A DNA stretch of 64,000 bases. Source: Pseudomonas putida. Lineage in GTDB: Bacteria > Pseudomonadota > Gammaproteobacteria > Pseudomonadales > Pseudomonadaceae. The notes beneath the pieces are model-generated. The model did not search any database and was not told the DNA's origin. It saw only the letters and a list, made by a program, of their open reading frames with translations. Positions 7,901 through 17,200 of the stretch are shown here, one piece after another. The stretch covers positions 4,960,001 to 5,024,000 of the forward strand of contig NZ_CP026115.2 in NCBI RefSeq assembly GCF_009883635.2, read 5' to 3'. Numbering within the stretch: position 1 is the stretch's first letter; the number at the start of each line of letters is the position of its first letter. The translations under genes were made by a program, and so were the position numbers.

Positions 7901-9626
7901 GCTGCTCGATACCCGGGAATTGTGCAAGAAGACCGGCTTGAGCGCAGCCTCGCTGATGAAGCTCAGCCAGCTTGGCCCTGGCTCCGATACCAGTGCCTAT
8001 CGGGCGACGGCGGAAGAAATGCTCAGCAGCCTCAGGCATACGGTCGAAGCGCCCAGGGACGATGAGGAACTGCGTCAGAGTTTGTCCACACGCTGCATCG
8101 CCAGTTCTCTGCGGCTGATTGCCAAGGCAGCTGATGAAGACCAGTACGAGGAGCATGAAAAGCGCTCGATTCTGACGCTGACCTTGCTGGACATGGACAA
8201 CCAGCCCGTGCCGGGCATCCGGGTGAACTGGTCCACCGATCAGGGCGATTTGCTGGATCGCTTCAGTTACACCGATGAACAGGGGCGAGCCAACGTGACC
8301 TTGCAGGCGGGAGACGCGCAGGGCGTGGCGAATGTCAAAGCCAGTTATCTGCTCGACAGTGAGGCCTACGCCCCACCGGTAGTGATCGATTGCGATGACT
8401 TGACGTTCGACCTTTGGCGGCTGGGTAACAAGCCCGAAGAGCCCTGGCTTCCAGCGGGCAACCAGGGAACCTACACCCTGAAGTTTCAACTCAGGGATCA
8501 GCTTGGAAACCTGGGGGGCGATCGTCTTGTGTCCTGGTCTACCAGTATTGGCCACCTCGTCGACAGCGATGGCAACAGCACGACCGATCGTGACGGCATC
8601 AGCACCATGAAGGTGCGGAGCATGGAGGCGGGCGAGGGACGCGTGTTGGTCTGGTTCGGCAATTTGCCCCCGGTTGTCGGCAGTATTGGTTTCGCCAACA
8701 GACCCTTCATCAGCGCATTGAAGCTCACTTCTGCGGCAGTGGCCGGCCAGCCCATCAGCGTCACCGCCTGGGTATTCGGCCTGGACGGCAAGCCGGCCGC
8801 CAACCAGCCGCTGCTCTGGAATTGCGAGGAGGCCGTGGAGGACCAGGCGGATGAACAGACTGATGAAAAGGGCATGGCCCATGCCACCTTCAAGGATGCC
8901 GGCACTGGTCTCATGCGGGTCACTGCTCTGCTGACCACCGAAGGCCAGGACTATGTCAGCAAGGAACTGGAGTTCAAGGTGTTGGCCGATGCCGATCAGT
9001 ACGTAACCCACCAGTCCTGGGACTGGCCAATGGCTGACGGCGTCATGGCTGCGGAGTTCGAAGTGACAATCTGCAGTTCCGAAGGAGAGCCGGTGGCGCG
9101 TTATCCGGTGACCTGGAAAGTGCAGGAGGACGACACCTTGTCCCAAGTCGTGGTGACGGGGGAAGAGGGTGTCAGCCGTTTCGCGCTCAAGAGCAAGGAG
9201 CCGAAAACCTTCAACGTGGTTGCCAGCTGGGCGGGTAATACACATCCGTTCGAGGCCGTCCAGTTCATGCCGGCACTGGCAGTTGATATCGAATTCGATG
9301 GCAAGCGCGTGGAGGAAACCATCGAGATTGTTCAGCCGTCGTCAGGGAGAACCCAACATACCCTGACCTATCACCTGACAGACCATCCACTCCTGAACAT
9401 GCCGGTGCACCTGCGCTATTTCGGTCGCCATTCGGCCTATTCGCTGGGGCTGTCAGTCGACCCTGCACTCGGGAAGGAGCAATCCTTTGACGGTGGCAAG
9501 GTGCAATGGACCATCAATTGCGAATCCACGGCGCTGATCCAGCCCGGCAATGGTGAGTTCAGGCTGATGTACGAACACGCCGTTGACGGTATCCAGACTC
9601 CGGTCAAGGTTCATCCACCCCGTTAA
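4920..9626 (+). CDS. Tc toxin subunit A1 (N-terminal half of split TcA) with Ig-like tail
   Basis: A 1568-residue protein corresponding to the N-terminal half of a TcA insecticidal-toxin subunit (TcaA/YenA1-like; VRP1 family). The early motif DASMSPAAYLIDLLLFIEQ (~124-142) is the TcA/SpvA-type SPAAYL signature, and helix-rich sequence continues to ~1070. From ~1080 to the end the protein changes to beta-rich repeats of the bacterial Ig-like (Big_1/invasin) kind, for example DMDNQPVPGIRVNWSTDQG (~1091-1109), LRDQLGNLGGDRLVSWSTS (~1191) and FGLDGKPAANQPLLWN (~1284), about 4-5 modules. TcA proteins are not usually built like this. No signal peptide, as expected for Tc proteins. Good Shine-Dalgarno (GGAGAGGA) 4 nt before ATG. 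It is the first gene of A1-A2-repeat protein-B, 43 bp before A2. In Tc toxins, A subunits form the pentameric receptor-binding, pore-forming channel. Confidence 0.88.
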   Translation: MAKRRSTKAVSLFERLLGTEPGIKLNLEAVPLSDDLLTGLQRMRPTALMAQFPSLTHAQAKQLKARLDVTTAAMMRAFREKRLSDGGRRSAEELKGPLAQSTGPTFENQFDPTWGNNADPQAVDASMSPAAYLIDLLLFIEQHLEPEAVAERALTLRNRRPDVFKLMLDAQTMNQEVTQVEVVIRALQHLIETQRQQTPQDLTQVEDRLLEVRYPPRLFPYEAYWQQIRTVLAHNKVHLSEVSRLSDIQAPYFIRPGAHSSHSDDALLQDSAMGPLLRKLLLEPPYFQEGTAVQFTRLTAELQALTTRGEGQAGLSDAEAEADFFQHNFGVQGYPDLQNVVIFCQALQVDQAGMQRLFALAEHTPLRSANVPEATVKWASASLAGARFINSGGTDPVAVGNQDGDEKQHEFLFLTAARCDRVNRLVRVANALGLEYADADRLLCAAIDGETHTVIERSRGRLSSADRPMVITSDTLRSLGLFQFLRERFALVDTPERLARYTDDFSVLLADMSIYGTSKAPSQFDQVFNSNSPNVLWLDQEPLSLTDNDEKSKRFIDLLCSGLGINMETFRPLARVIMQAQGSLTRSLPVVSAFFRLVWLARLLAITPVELLSLLEVLNPEGLYALRLAGKPQVATYRSDTTQTDVINVVHALATSVLWCREQEIPIAWLVRQLLPHERSDVASMEVRTLLTELASKLQPFRAFNALLEESGVTPLNRGNWQSYLLQIVDGDGLITDSGNPEEDFDPALYEDFARREIVAVIEQLQPQEPDRTAVSKVRAAEEPELPALTDDEAERLASLILGVVLRVRSQQWGAVQEQLAQLLELESSMVIPVIYWAESNVHKWMQSAIGFDPQQLDSIQLKAILPLERQMQRRAEVVRQFALSPALFSSLLVRTQRQRFSIQTPELTLPTLYYLERYTRLLRMARQSEAQLLGYFSLVEALGEMSDNERRLVKDAAAEKVANLLGCGIREVLDVAKLVSADGIIRNLAQFCALLDTRELCKKTGLSAASLMKLSQLGPGSDTSAYRATAEEMLSSLRHTVEAPRDDEELRQSLSTRCIASSLRLIAKAADEDQYEEHEKRSILTLTLLDMDNQPVPGIRVNWSTDQGDLLDRFSYTDEQGRANVTLQAGDAQGVANVKASYLLDSEAYAPPVVIDCDDLTFDLWRLGNKPEEPWLPAGNQGTYTLKFQLRDQLGNLGGDRLVSWSTSIGHLVDSDGNSTTDRDGISTMKVRSMEAGEGRVLVWFGNLPPVVGSIGFANRPFISALKLTSAAVAGQPISVTAWVFGLDGKPAANQPLLWNCEEAVEDQADEQTDEKGMAHATFKDAGTGLMRVTALLTTEGQDYVSKELEFKVLADADQYVTHQSWDWPMADGVMAAEFEVTICSSEGEPVARYPVTWKVQEDDTLSQVVVTGEEGVSRFALKSKEPKTFNVVASWAGNTHPFEAVQFMPALAVDIEFDGKRVEETIEIVQPSSGRTQHTLTYHLTDHPLLNMPVHLRYFGRHSAYSLGLSVDPALGKEQSFDGGKVQWTINCESTALIQPGNGEFRLMYEHAVDGIQTPVKVHPPR

Positions 9627-9669
9627 TTCTTTTCCAGAACGTACTTACATCGCCGTTAGCGAGGTGATC

Positions 9670-12600
9670 ATGAACGCTGCACTGAGCAATCAACTGGCCG
9701 AACAATGGCGGGATGCGTTGTCTGCCTACAGCATTCACCATGTGTTGCCCGATGTGCTGCAGGCTTCGGCCCTGAACATGGTGACAGCCGAACACCTGAG
9801 CAAGTACCTGTTGCTGGATACTCAGGTCACCTCGGCGGTGACCACATCTGGCCTGGCTGAAGCGCTGGCCTGTGTACAAACGTATATCAACGGTATTTTC
9901 AATAATATCGAGCCCGGTTACGACGCGCCGTGGCCATCGGCACTGCGTACGTTCTGGCAACAGGGCATGGCCAACTACTCGATCTGGGCGGCCTACCAGA
10001 TGCTCGAAGACTACCCGGAGAACTACATTCGGCCGGAGCTGCGCCTGGACAAGACCGAGCTGTTCCAGGGGCTGGAAAACGAACTGGCGCAGGGCAAGAT
10101 CACCGACGCGGCGGCGCAGAAAGCGCTGGTGAACTACCTGAACGGTTACGAGTTCCAGAACAGTATCCGCGTGCAGTCCGCTTACATCGACTATGCCGGC
10201 CCACAACAGGATGAAGGCAAGTTCCCCGGCTATACCTTCGCCAACTCGGATTATTACCTGCTGGGGCACGATGCTGCCTCACCGCCGAAGTATTACTGGC
10301 GCAAAGTCAAGGCACGCCTGGACCAAGAGTCCACCTACATGCAACCCGATGCCTGGAGCGAATGGAAAGCCATCGGCATGCCGGCGGCTGCACAGGTGGT
10401 TGAGGCCAGGTTGGTGCTGCTCTGTGGGCGCCTGCATCTGGTGTGGCTGCAATACGAGGCACCGCGAGAAATCCAGCAAGTTGACGAGGAGGTTGACAAG
10501 GAGCGCTATGCCTTCAAAGTGCAGTTGATGTATCTGGGGCTGGACAACCAGTGGTCGACACCGGAGCTGTTGATCAGCAAGGACTCGGACGTCGATAAGG
10601 GCAAGGACCCCTTGGAGAATACGACGCATCGTTTGTTGGCCTTGGCCGTTGGCAAGGCGCATGGCAGTGACGACCAGTTGTATGTCGCATGGGTGAACGA
10701 CAAAACACTGATCGGGCAGGTGCAACGTGATGTCTTGAAGCGCGCTGCGACTGAAGCCATTGATACGGATGACCTTGAAAAGCTGCTCGATGTCTTTGCA
10801 GACCCCGACGGCGGTTTGGCTTTCCAGCGCCGAATCACCAATGCGCGCAAGGAGCCCGTGTCGGTCAAGCCACAACCTGGCAACGACCCCTATTTGAGCG
10901 TGGTCGTATTGCTTGAGGCCCACCCTGGGGAGACTTACACACTTCATGTGCGAGGCCGCAGTACGAAGGTCCTACCCGTTCCGGTGCCTGCGGCGGTCTA
11001 TCTTTCCAATGGTGGAGCACTCGTCAACTTGAATTGGATGCGCGTGGACGTGCGCACCGGTCCTTCAGGCGCGTTGTTGCTGCGTTGCATTACTGCTTCA
11101 AAGCCAACGTTCGAGGAGTTGGCGTTGCAGCACGAGGGCAAGCCGGTCACGTCCTTGTTGAGTAACGCTTTCAAAATGCGCAATTTTGGCTGGTACGAGG
11201 CGCAGGTTGATCTCGCCGCATTTGATATCCAATTACTCGGCTATGAAGCCAGCACTATTCGCCAAGGTGCCGGCTTCACCTTCAGCGTCGATGGCAGTTC
11301 AACCCGGGCGCTGGCGTACCCTGGCAACTTCATCACCGGGCTGGCCGAGAAAATGGCCACCAGAGATATGACGGTTACCATTGGGGACACCGCCTTTGCT
11401 GCGCAGCAACTGACGCTGAACGGGAGAGCCACCAGTGCCTGGCGAAGCCTGGAGCTGGATAAAGAGGCCAGCAGCATCAAAGTCAAGTTTGCAAGTGCCA
11501 GCGACGAATCTGCGCAGTTTGAGGTCGGACTGGGCAGCATGATCAATGACGGTAAGCCGCCGACTATCGCTCGGCAGACCAGCGGTACGGATTTCCTGGT
11601 CGTCAACTTGCACAAGGCGGGGAGTGAATATCGTACCGTTACCTCACGCTTGAATTCCCAGCATGTCACCGACCTGATCAACCGGGCGCAGGCCTCGCCC
11701 CAGGCTGTTTTTGCCTGGGATGCCCAGCTGCTGCAAGAGCCAGCCTTTGACCCCAAAGGCGGCAGTGGGATCTATCAAGGATGGCAACGTGCGGACGATG
11801 ATCCCAAGCTGGAGTTTTTCGACGCCAATGGCCTGTACCTGCGCGAACTGTTCTTCCATGTTCCGCACCTGATCGCCTCACGGCTCCAGGAAGAAGAGCG
11901 CTTCGAGGACGCACGCCGTTGGCTGGGGCTGGTGTTCGACCCGCAAGGCAAGCAGGCGCAGACCGAGCAGGCCGGTGTCGACTACTGGAGTTGTGCCTGG
12001 CTGCTGCAGGACGACACCCAGGCCGCCGGCCTGGAGCACGAATTGGCCGACCCCCACGCGATTGCCCTGCATGCACCGTCCCACTACCGCAAGGCGGTGT
12101 TCATGCAGCAGGTGCAGTTGTTGATCGGCGAGGCCGATCTGCTCTATCGGCGTCAGACCCGTGACAGCCTGGCCAATGCCTGGTTGCTCTACAACATGGC
12201 AGCCGACCTGATGGGGGAGGCGCCGACCGCCAGGGCTATCGATACCTGGCAGCCCAAGCCCGTCGAGGAGCTGCTGCAAGGCTCGCGAGCCGGTGAATTG
12301 AGGCTGCTCGAACATGCCCACGTCGTGCAGCCGGCCGACCTGCCCAAGCAGCTGGAAACGTTCGTCTGGGCAGGCGTCGCGGCGCACCCGGCCTTCCGTG
12401 CGCCGGTCAACCAGCAACTGTTGGACACCTGGGGCGTGCTGGCTCGACGCTTCCATAATCTGCGGCATTTTCTGACCCTCGAAGGCAACCCGATGCAGTT
12501 GCCGCTTTACGAGGCGCCAGCCAACCCCTTCGACCTGCTGCTCGCGCGCATGGGCGGCAACGCCAGCCTGGCGCACCTGCAGGGCTACCGCACGGTTGTG

Positions 12601-14193
12601 CCGCCGTACCGCTTCCGCACCCTGGTCGCCAAGGCACAGGAAACGGTGGCCACTCTGATCCAGTTCGGCGAGCAGTTGCGCGGTTTCATGGAAATGCGAG
12701 ACCGCAGCGAGCAAGAGGAGCTGCAGTTCAAACACGCAGCGAACATCGCCATCTTCGCCATCAACATACAGCAGCAGCTGCATCTGCAGCAGTCGAAGAA
12801 CCTTGAAGTGCTGACGGAGCAGCATGCTGCCAGTGAACTGCGTTGTAAGCATTATAAGGCGCTGTATGACGAGAATGTCTCGGCCAGGGAGATCTCGGCG
12901 ATGGTTGTGCATGGCGCGAGCTCCATTGCTACCACCGTCGGCAGCGCGTTGATAGGGTCAGGCTATCTGGCGAATACCCCGCCGGTTATTTACGGCATGT
13001 CTAATGGCGGCCATCAGCCGGGCAATCCAATGATCGCGTTAGGGACCAAAATGTACGCGGCAGGAAGTGCAGGGGAGCTCATCGCGAAAACCATTCAAGA
13101 CTCCGAGATGTACCGCCGTCGCCGTCAAGAATGGGATTTGCAGTACAAGCTGGCCATGAAGGAAAAGGATGTGCTGGACAAGCAGCTCGAAGCCCAGATA
13201 CACGCCACGTCGGCAGCCTTTGCAGCGGAGCAACACAGCTGGAAGGTCATGGCCCAGGCCCTGGAGATGTATAGGTTCTACCAGACCAAGTCGACCAGCG
13301 AAGACCTGTACAGCTGGCTGCGATCCCAAGCCCGCGCTTGGCTTGCGACCCTGTTCGATGTGGCCGTCAGCCTCTGCAACAGCGCCGAAGCCTGCTGGCA
13401 GTATGAAACCGGCAACTACGACAAGCGCATCATCCGCACGCCTGTGTGGCAGGCCGACCGCTGGGGCCTCAATGCAGGCGCAGAATTGCGCCTGGACCTG
13501 CAACGCCTGGAGGCCGAAGCACTGCTACGCAACGAGCGGCACCTTGAGATACGCAAGACCGTCTCGTTGCAGGCACTGTTGGTGGGCGATGAGCCGCTGC
13601 TGTTCGATAAACGCGGCGAGCCGATCAAGAACTGGCTCGACTTGCTCGACGTGTTGGGCGAAGACGGCGAGCTGGCGTTCAACCTGTCGCAATCCCTGTA
13701 CGACCAGGACTACCCCGGCCATTACATGCGCCGCCTGCACAGTGTGGCCGTCTCGCTCCCAGCGCTGCTGGGGCCCTATCAGAATATCCGCGCCACCTTG
13801 ACCCAGACACAAAGCAGACTGCTGATCAGGCCTGACATCGAGGGCGTGTACTTCCTGACACCGCAGGCCCAACGCAACGGTGACGGCAGCAACGTGATGA
13901 TGAGCCTGCGCCCGCACCAGCAAGTGTGCCTGTCTACTGGCAGCCAGGACCTGGGGCTGGTGACCGCCGCCGAGGCGGATGATCGCTACCTGCCGTTCGA
14001 AGGCACCGGGGCGGTTTCAAGCTGGCGCCTGCAGTTCCCGCTTCCCAAGATGCAAACCCAGTTGCTTGAAGGGCTCAGCGATATTGTCCTCGACATACGT
14101 TATTACGCCCTGCCGGGTGGTGCGCAGTTCGCACGTGAGGTCCAGGCGCTATTGAGCCCGGTAGGCAATGAACATTCGCCTTCCTCTTTTTGA
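9670..14193 (+). CDS. Tc toxin subunit A2 (C-terminal half of split TcA: pore and TcB-binding part)
   Basis: A 1507-residue protein matching the C-terminal half of TcA (TcaB/YenA2-like). It opens with the TcA motif YLLLDTQVTSAVTTSGLAEA and YINGIFNNIEPG, then YIRPELRLDKTELFQ. The segment ELFFHVPHLIASRLQEEERF (~737-756) is characteristic of the family. A long coiled-coil/helical region follows, with a hydrophobic membrane-hairpin candidate around 1075-1110 (HGASSIATTVGSALIGSGY). The end (YLPFEGTGAVSSWRLQFP; ISDIVLDIRYYAL-type) is the TcB-binding module. Start: ATG 9670 preceded by GAGGTG; an in-frame ATG at 9583 lies inside the preceding gene and is rejected. With A1 it should build the translocation channel docking TcB. 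Confidence 0.9.
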   Translation: MNAALSNQLAEQWRDALSAYSIHHVLPDVLQASALNMVTAEHLSKYLLLDTQVTSAVTTSGLAEALACVQTYINGIFNNIEPGYDAPWPSALRTFWQQGMANYSIWAAYQMLEDYPENYIRPELRLDKTELFQGLENELAQGKITDAAAQKALVNYLNGYEFQNSIRVQSAYIDYAGPQQDEGKFPGYTFANSDYYLLGHDAASPPKYYWRKVKARLDQESTYMQPDAWSEWKAIGMPAAAQVVEARLVLLCGRLHLVWLQYEAPREIQQVDEEVDKERYAFKVQLMYLGLDNQWSTPELLISKDSDVDKGKDPLENTTHRLLALAVGKAHGSDDQLYVAWVNDKTLIGQVQRDVLKRAATEAIDTDDLEKLLDVFADPDGGLAFQRRITNARKEPVSVKPQPGNDPYLSVVVLLEAHPGETYTLHVRGRSTKVLPVPVPAAVYLSNGGALVNLNWMRVDVRTGPSGALLLRCITASKPTFEELALQHEGKPVTSLLSNAFKMRNFGWYEAQVDLAAFDIQLLGYEASTIRQGAGFTFSVDGSSTRALAYPGNFITGLAEKMATRDMTVTIGDTAFAAQQLTLNGRATSAWRSLELDKEASSIKVKFASASDESAQFEVGLGSMINDGKPPTIARQTSGTDFLVVNLHKAGSEYRTVTSRLNSQHVTDLINRAQASPQAVFAWDAQLLQEPAFDPKGGSGIYQGWQRADDDPKLEFFDANGLYLRELFFHVPHLIASRLQEEERFEDARRWLGLVFDPQGKQAQTEQAGVDYWSCAWLLQDDTQAAGLEHELADPHAIALHAPSHYRKAVFMQQVQLLIGEADLLYRRQTRDSLANAWLLYNMAADLMGEAPTARAIDTWQPKPVEELLQGSRAGELRLLEHAHVVQPADLPKQLETFVWAGVAAHPAFRAPVNQQLLDTWGVLARRFHNLRHFLTLEGNPMQLPLYEAPANPFDLLLARMGGNASLAHLQGYRTVVPPYRFRTLVAKAQETVATLIQFGEQLRGFMEMRDRSEQEELQFKHAANIAIFAINIQQQLHLQQSKNLEVLTEQHAASELRCKHYKALYDENVSAREISAMVVHGASSIATTVGSALIGSGYLANTPPVIYGMSNGGHQPGNPMIALGTKMYAAGSAGELIAKTIQDSEMYRRRRQEWDLQYKLAMKEKDVLDKQLEAQIHATSAAFAAEQHSWKVMAQALEMYRFYQTKSTSEDLYSWLRSQARAWLATLFDVAVSLCNSAEACWQYETGNYDKRIIRTPVWQADRWGLNAGAELRLDLQRLEAEALLRNERHLEIRKTVSLQALLVGDEPLLFDKRGEPIKNWLDLLDVLGEDGELAFNLSQSLYDQDYPGHYMRRLHSVAVSLPALLGPYQNIRATLTQTQSRLLIRPDIEGVYFLTPQAQRNGDGSNVMMSLRPHQQVCLSTGSQDLGLVTAAEADDRYLPFEGTGAVSSWRLQFPLPKMQTQLLEGLSDIVLDIRYYALPGGAQFAREVQALLSPVGNEHSPSSF

Positions 14194-14217
14194 AACGGCC
14201 TCAGGCTGGAGATGATC

Positions 14218-17200
14218 ATGGTCAAACGTAACGAACCGGGTGCAGGCAGCAAAGCGCAGGAGTCCAAGAGCCATGATCTGGTCAAGGAACCCTCTTTCCC
14301 ACTTGGCAGTATTGGTAAGGGCAAGTCCTGGCAGGTCGAGGGCGACTACGAACATTACGAGGAAGACGGCCACCCTTATGTGGGGCTGGCGCCCGGGGCG
14401 TCTCTCTGGCAAGACATCACCTTGCCGGTGACGGCAAACCCAGTCGAGAATGGCCGGCCCGATTATTGGCTGGGCTGCGAGTACGATACCGGCCGCCTGA
14501 CTGACTGCTGGCTGCATGTCTATGACATCACCGGTGATGAACCAGGGAACCTGCTGCATTCACGTGCAATGGAAGGGATCCAGCCGGAGGAGTCGGAGGC
14601 GTCTGACGCACTGGTGAACTGGACCACCTTGCCCTTGCTGCGTATCAAGGATCTGGCCAGCACGATCAAAGTTATTCGCATCAAATTCATTGCGGGCAAA
14701 GGCAGCAATCGCCTGAATTTGCGCAATACCGATCTGGATGTGCGCTTACCCGCGTTGGCCGCCACGCTGAGGCTGGTCGTTGATCCGGACGGTTTGAAAA
14801 TCGAGCAGACAGCCCCCCCTTACAAGTTCTGTCATGGGGCAGTGCATCGGTTTGGCATTTCAGAGGTAGAGACTGACAGTTGGCTGCACCAGAAAGCGAG
14901 CTTGAGCTGGCATGGCGAGACGTTGCCCCGTGAATACGCATTACAGGCAAATCCACCCTTTAACCGGGGAGCACCGGATGAAGAAAGCTTCCAGCAACTC
15001 GAGGACGCCACGGCCTGGTTGGTGTCTTCTACCGCCAAACCGGACACGAACTCAGGCGTTTTAGCGCTAGGCATCAGTAGCTATTGGCAAGCGGAGATAC
15101 GGGAGGTTGCTGCGAGTGTTGGCGACTACGTAAATGACTTGAGCGCGATCGTGGGGGGCGATAGCGCGCTGATCATCGACGACGAGAGCGCCAACAAGGC
15201 GACGCTCACCACTACCGTGTCCAACCATTTCGCACCTGAGCGAAAAGTGGAGAAGATCCCGGTCGAGTGGTGGGTCAATGGCCGTTTGCTCGGCACGGTC
15301 CCCGTCGATCAGCAAGGGCAGTCGCAGATTGATTACAAGCCCGAGAAGGGGGACGAGGGGGATGCCAATCAGGCCGAGATCACGGCAATTGTCAAGAATG
15401 AATTGGGCGAGGCCAGTCGGCAGGTCAAAAACCTGAGGGTGTTCACCACCAGCCCTTGGTTGGATCAGGTTCAGGTGTTGCTTGATGGCAAGGAGGTGGA
15501 CCTCAAGAACCTCGGGCTGCACCTGAGTCGCGGCGACAAGGCGCGCAAGCTGGTTTTAAAACCCAAGGCGATCCCGGGGAACTTCTTTATTGGCCGGGAT
15601 GTGATGCTGGCTTCACCGGGGGACAGTGCTGGGAAGCTGGGCATCAGTTTTGAGCCTTCAACAGCGCGAAAAATGCCTGAAAGTGGCTTGGAATGGCTGA
15701 TAGAGGGGGGAAGCACCAGCGGACTTTTTACCTTCGAGGCCAAAGCGACAGGCTTGAGCGCGCCATTCGTTTTGAAAGGTGTGCAGATGTCGCAAAACCT
15801 GTCGGATGAGGCTGACCTGACAGTATCGGATGCCACCCCGAGCGGTGCACCACTGTTCTGGCGTACACAGGCCGGAAGCGTCGCCCTCTTGCCCAAAAAG
15901 GAAAGTCCTTTGGCTGACCTTGGGCTTGAAACCTGGTTGAGATTCGTCAAAGTCAACCTGGAGCAAAGCAGCATACCTGCGTCTCCGGCCTATGAGGCTA
16001 AGCGTTCCTTGATGGCAGCGGGCTTGCAATGGTCGTTGACGGGATGGGCGGCATCCAGCGGGGTCTTTGGCCTGGAGATTCATGTCGAAGGTTTCACCAA
16101 GCCGTGGGTTGTGTCGAAAGCCGTCTTGCTGTCGAAAAACTTGAACGATGAGGCCGAGATACAGTTACTTCAGTCGCCGATGTTATTTGAGCGTAAGGTC
16201 TATCAACTGGTCACTGTCGCTGTGAAGGATGGTAGTCCGTTGACGGGGCTTGGATTCAAGGGGGTCATGGAGTTTCTTGATGGCACTGTCAAGCAGGCGA
16301 ACATGTCCGCTCAGCCTGGGTTCGGCAGTTTGAACCCATTGACATCCGATGGAAAACTAACCTGGGTGCTAACAGGGGGCGATGTCAGTGGCACCTTTGG
16401 GTTTGAGATTTCTGTAAAGGATTTCAACTGGCCATTACGGCTAGACGTCGGAAAGGCACTGCTGATGTCGACTACGCTCAGCGATGAGGCCGATATTAAG
16501 ATTGAGGGTTCGGTACCCGACGACACGGTGGTGTTCAATCGGAAAAAGACTTACAAAGTCGAACTCGTACCCAAAACCGGCAGCCCTCTCGGTCTTTCCC
16601 GCTTGAAAGGGTGGTCAGGCACCTCCCTGCCTTCTGAGCCCGAAGTATCGGTCGAGCGAGAGATAACACCCAATGGCCTGAAATGGGAGGTGACCGCCCC
16701 TGACTCAAGTAGAAAATTTGATTTGCAGCTGTACATGAGAGGGTTCCGCGATCAAGGGTTGATCATCAAGGATTGCCTGGTTCTAGCGGAAGACTTGAGT
16801 GAAGAGGCTGAACTTCAAGTCACAGGTTCCAGCGCTGGCGGAGTGGGGCATTTCTGGCGTAAGACGTCTGGGGAGGTCCGGCTTGTGCCCAAAAGTGGCA
16901 GCCCATTGGCGGGAAGTGCGCTCAAAGCCACGCTGATGTTCGTTCCGGTCGCAGGTGGTATTACGCAGGCACAGTTGCCTGCAACACCAAACTACAAGGA
17001 GCCACAGCCCATTGCAGTGTCAGGGAGCAAGTGGAGCTTGTTACCGGCGGATGTCAGTGGCGCTTTTGCATTAGAGATAAGTGTGGGCAAGTTTTCCGGG
17101 TCGCTGAAGTTGGAAGTGGGGATAGTCCTTTCCAAATTGCTGGCGGATGAAGCGGAACTCAGGCTGAGTGGAAATGTGTGGTCAGCGCCTTTTGTGCTTT

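Noticed and set aside
9583..9669. Longer N-terminus for TcA2 (ATG 9583)
   Set aside because: It overlaps the end of A1 and adds sequence not found in TcaB-type proteins; GAGGTG just before ATG 9670 decides the start.
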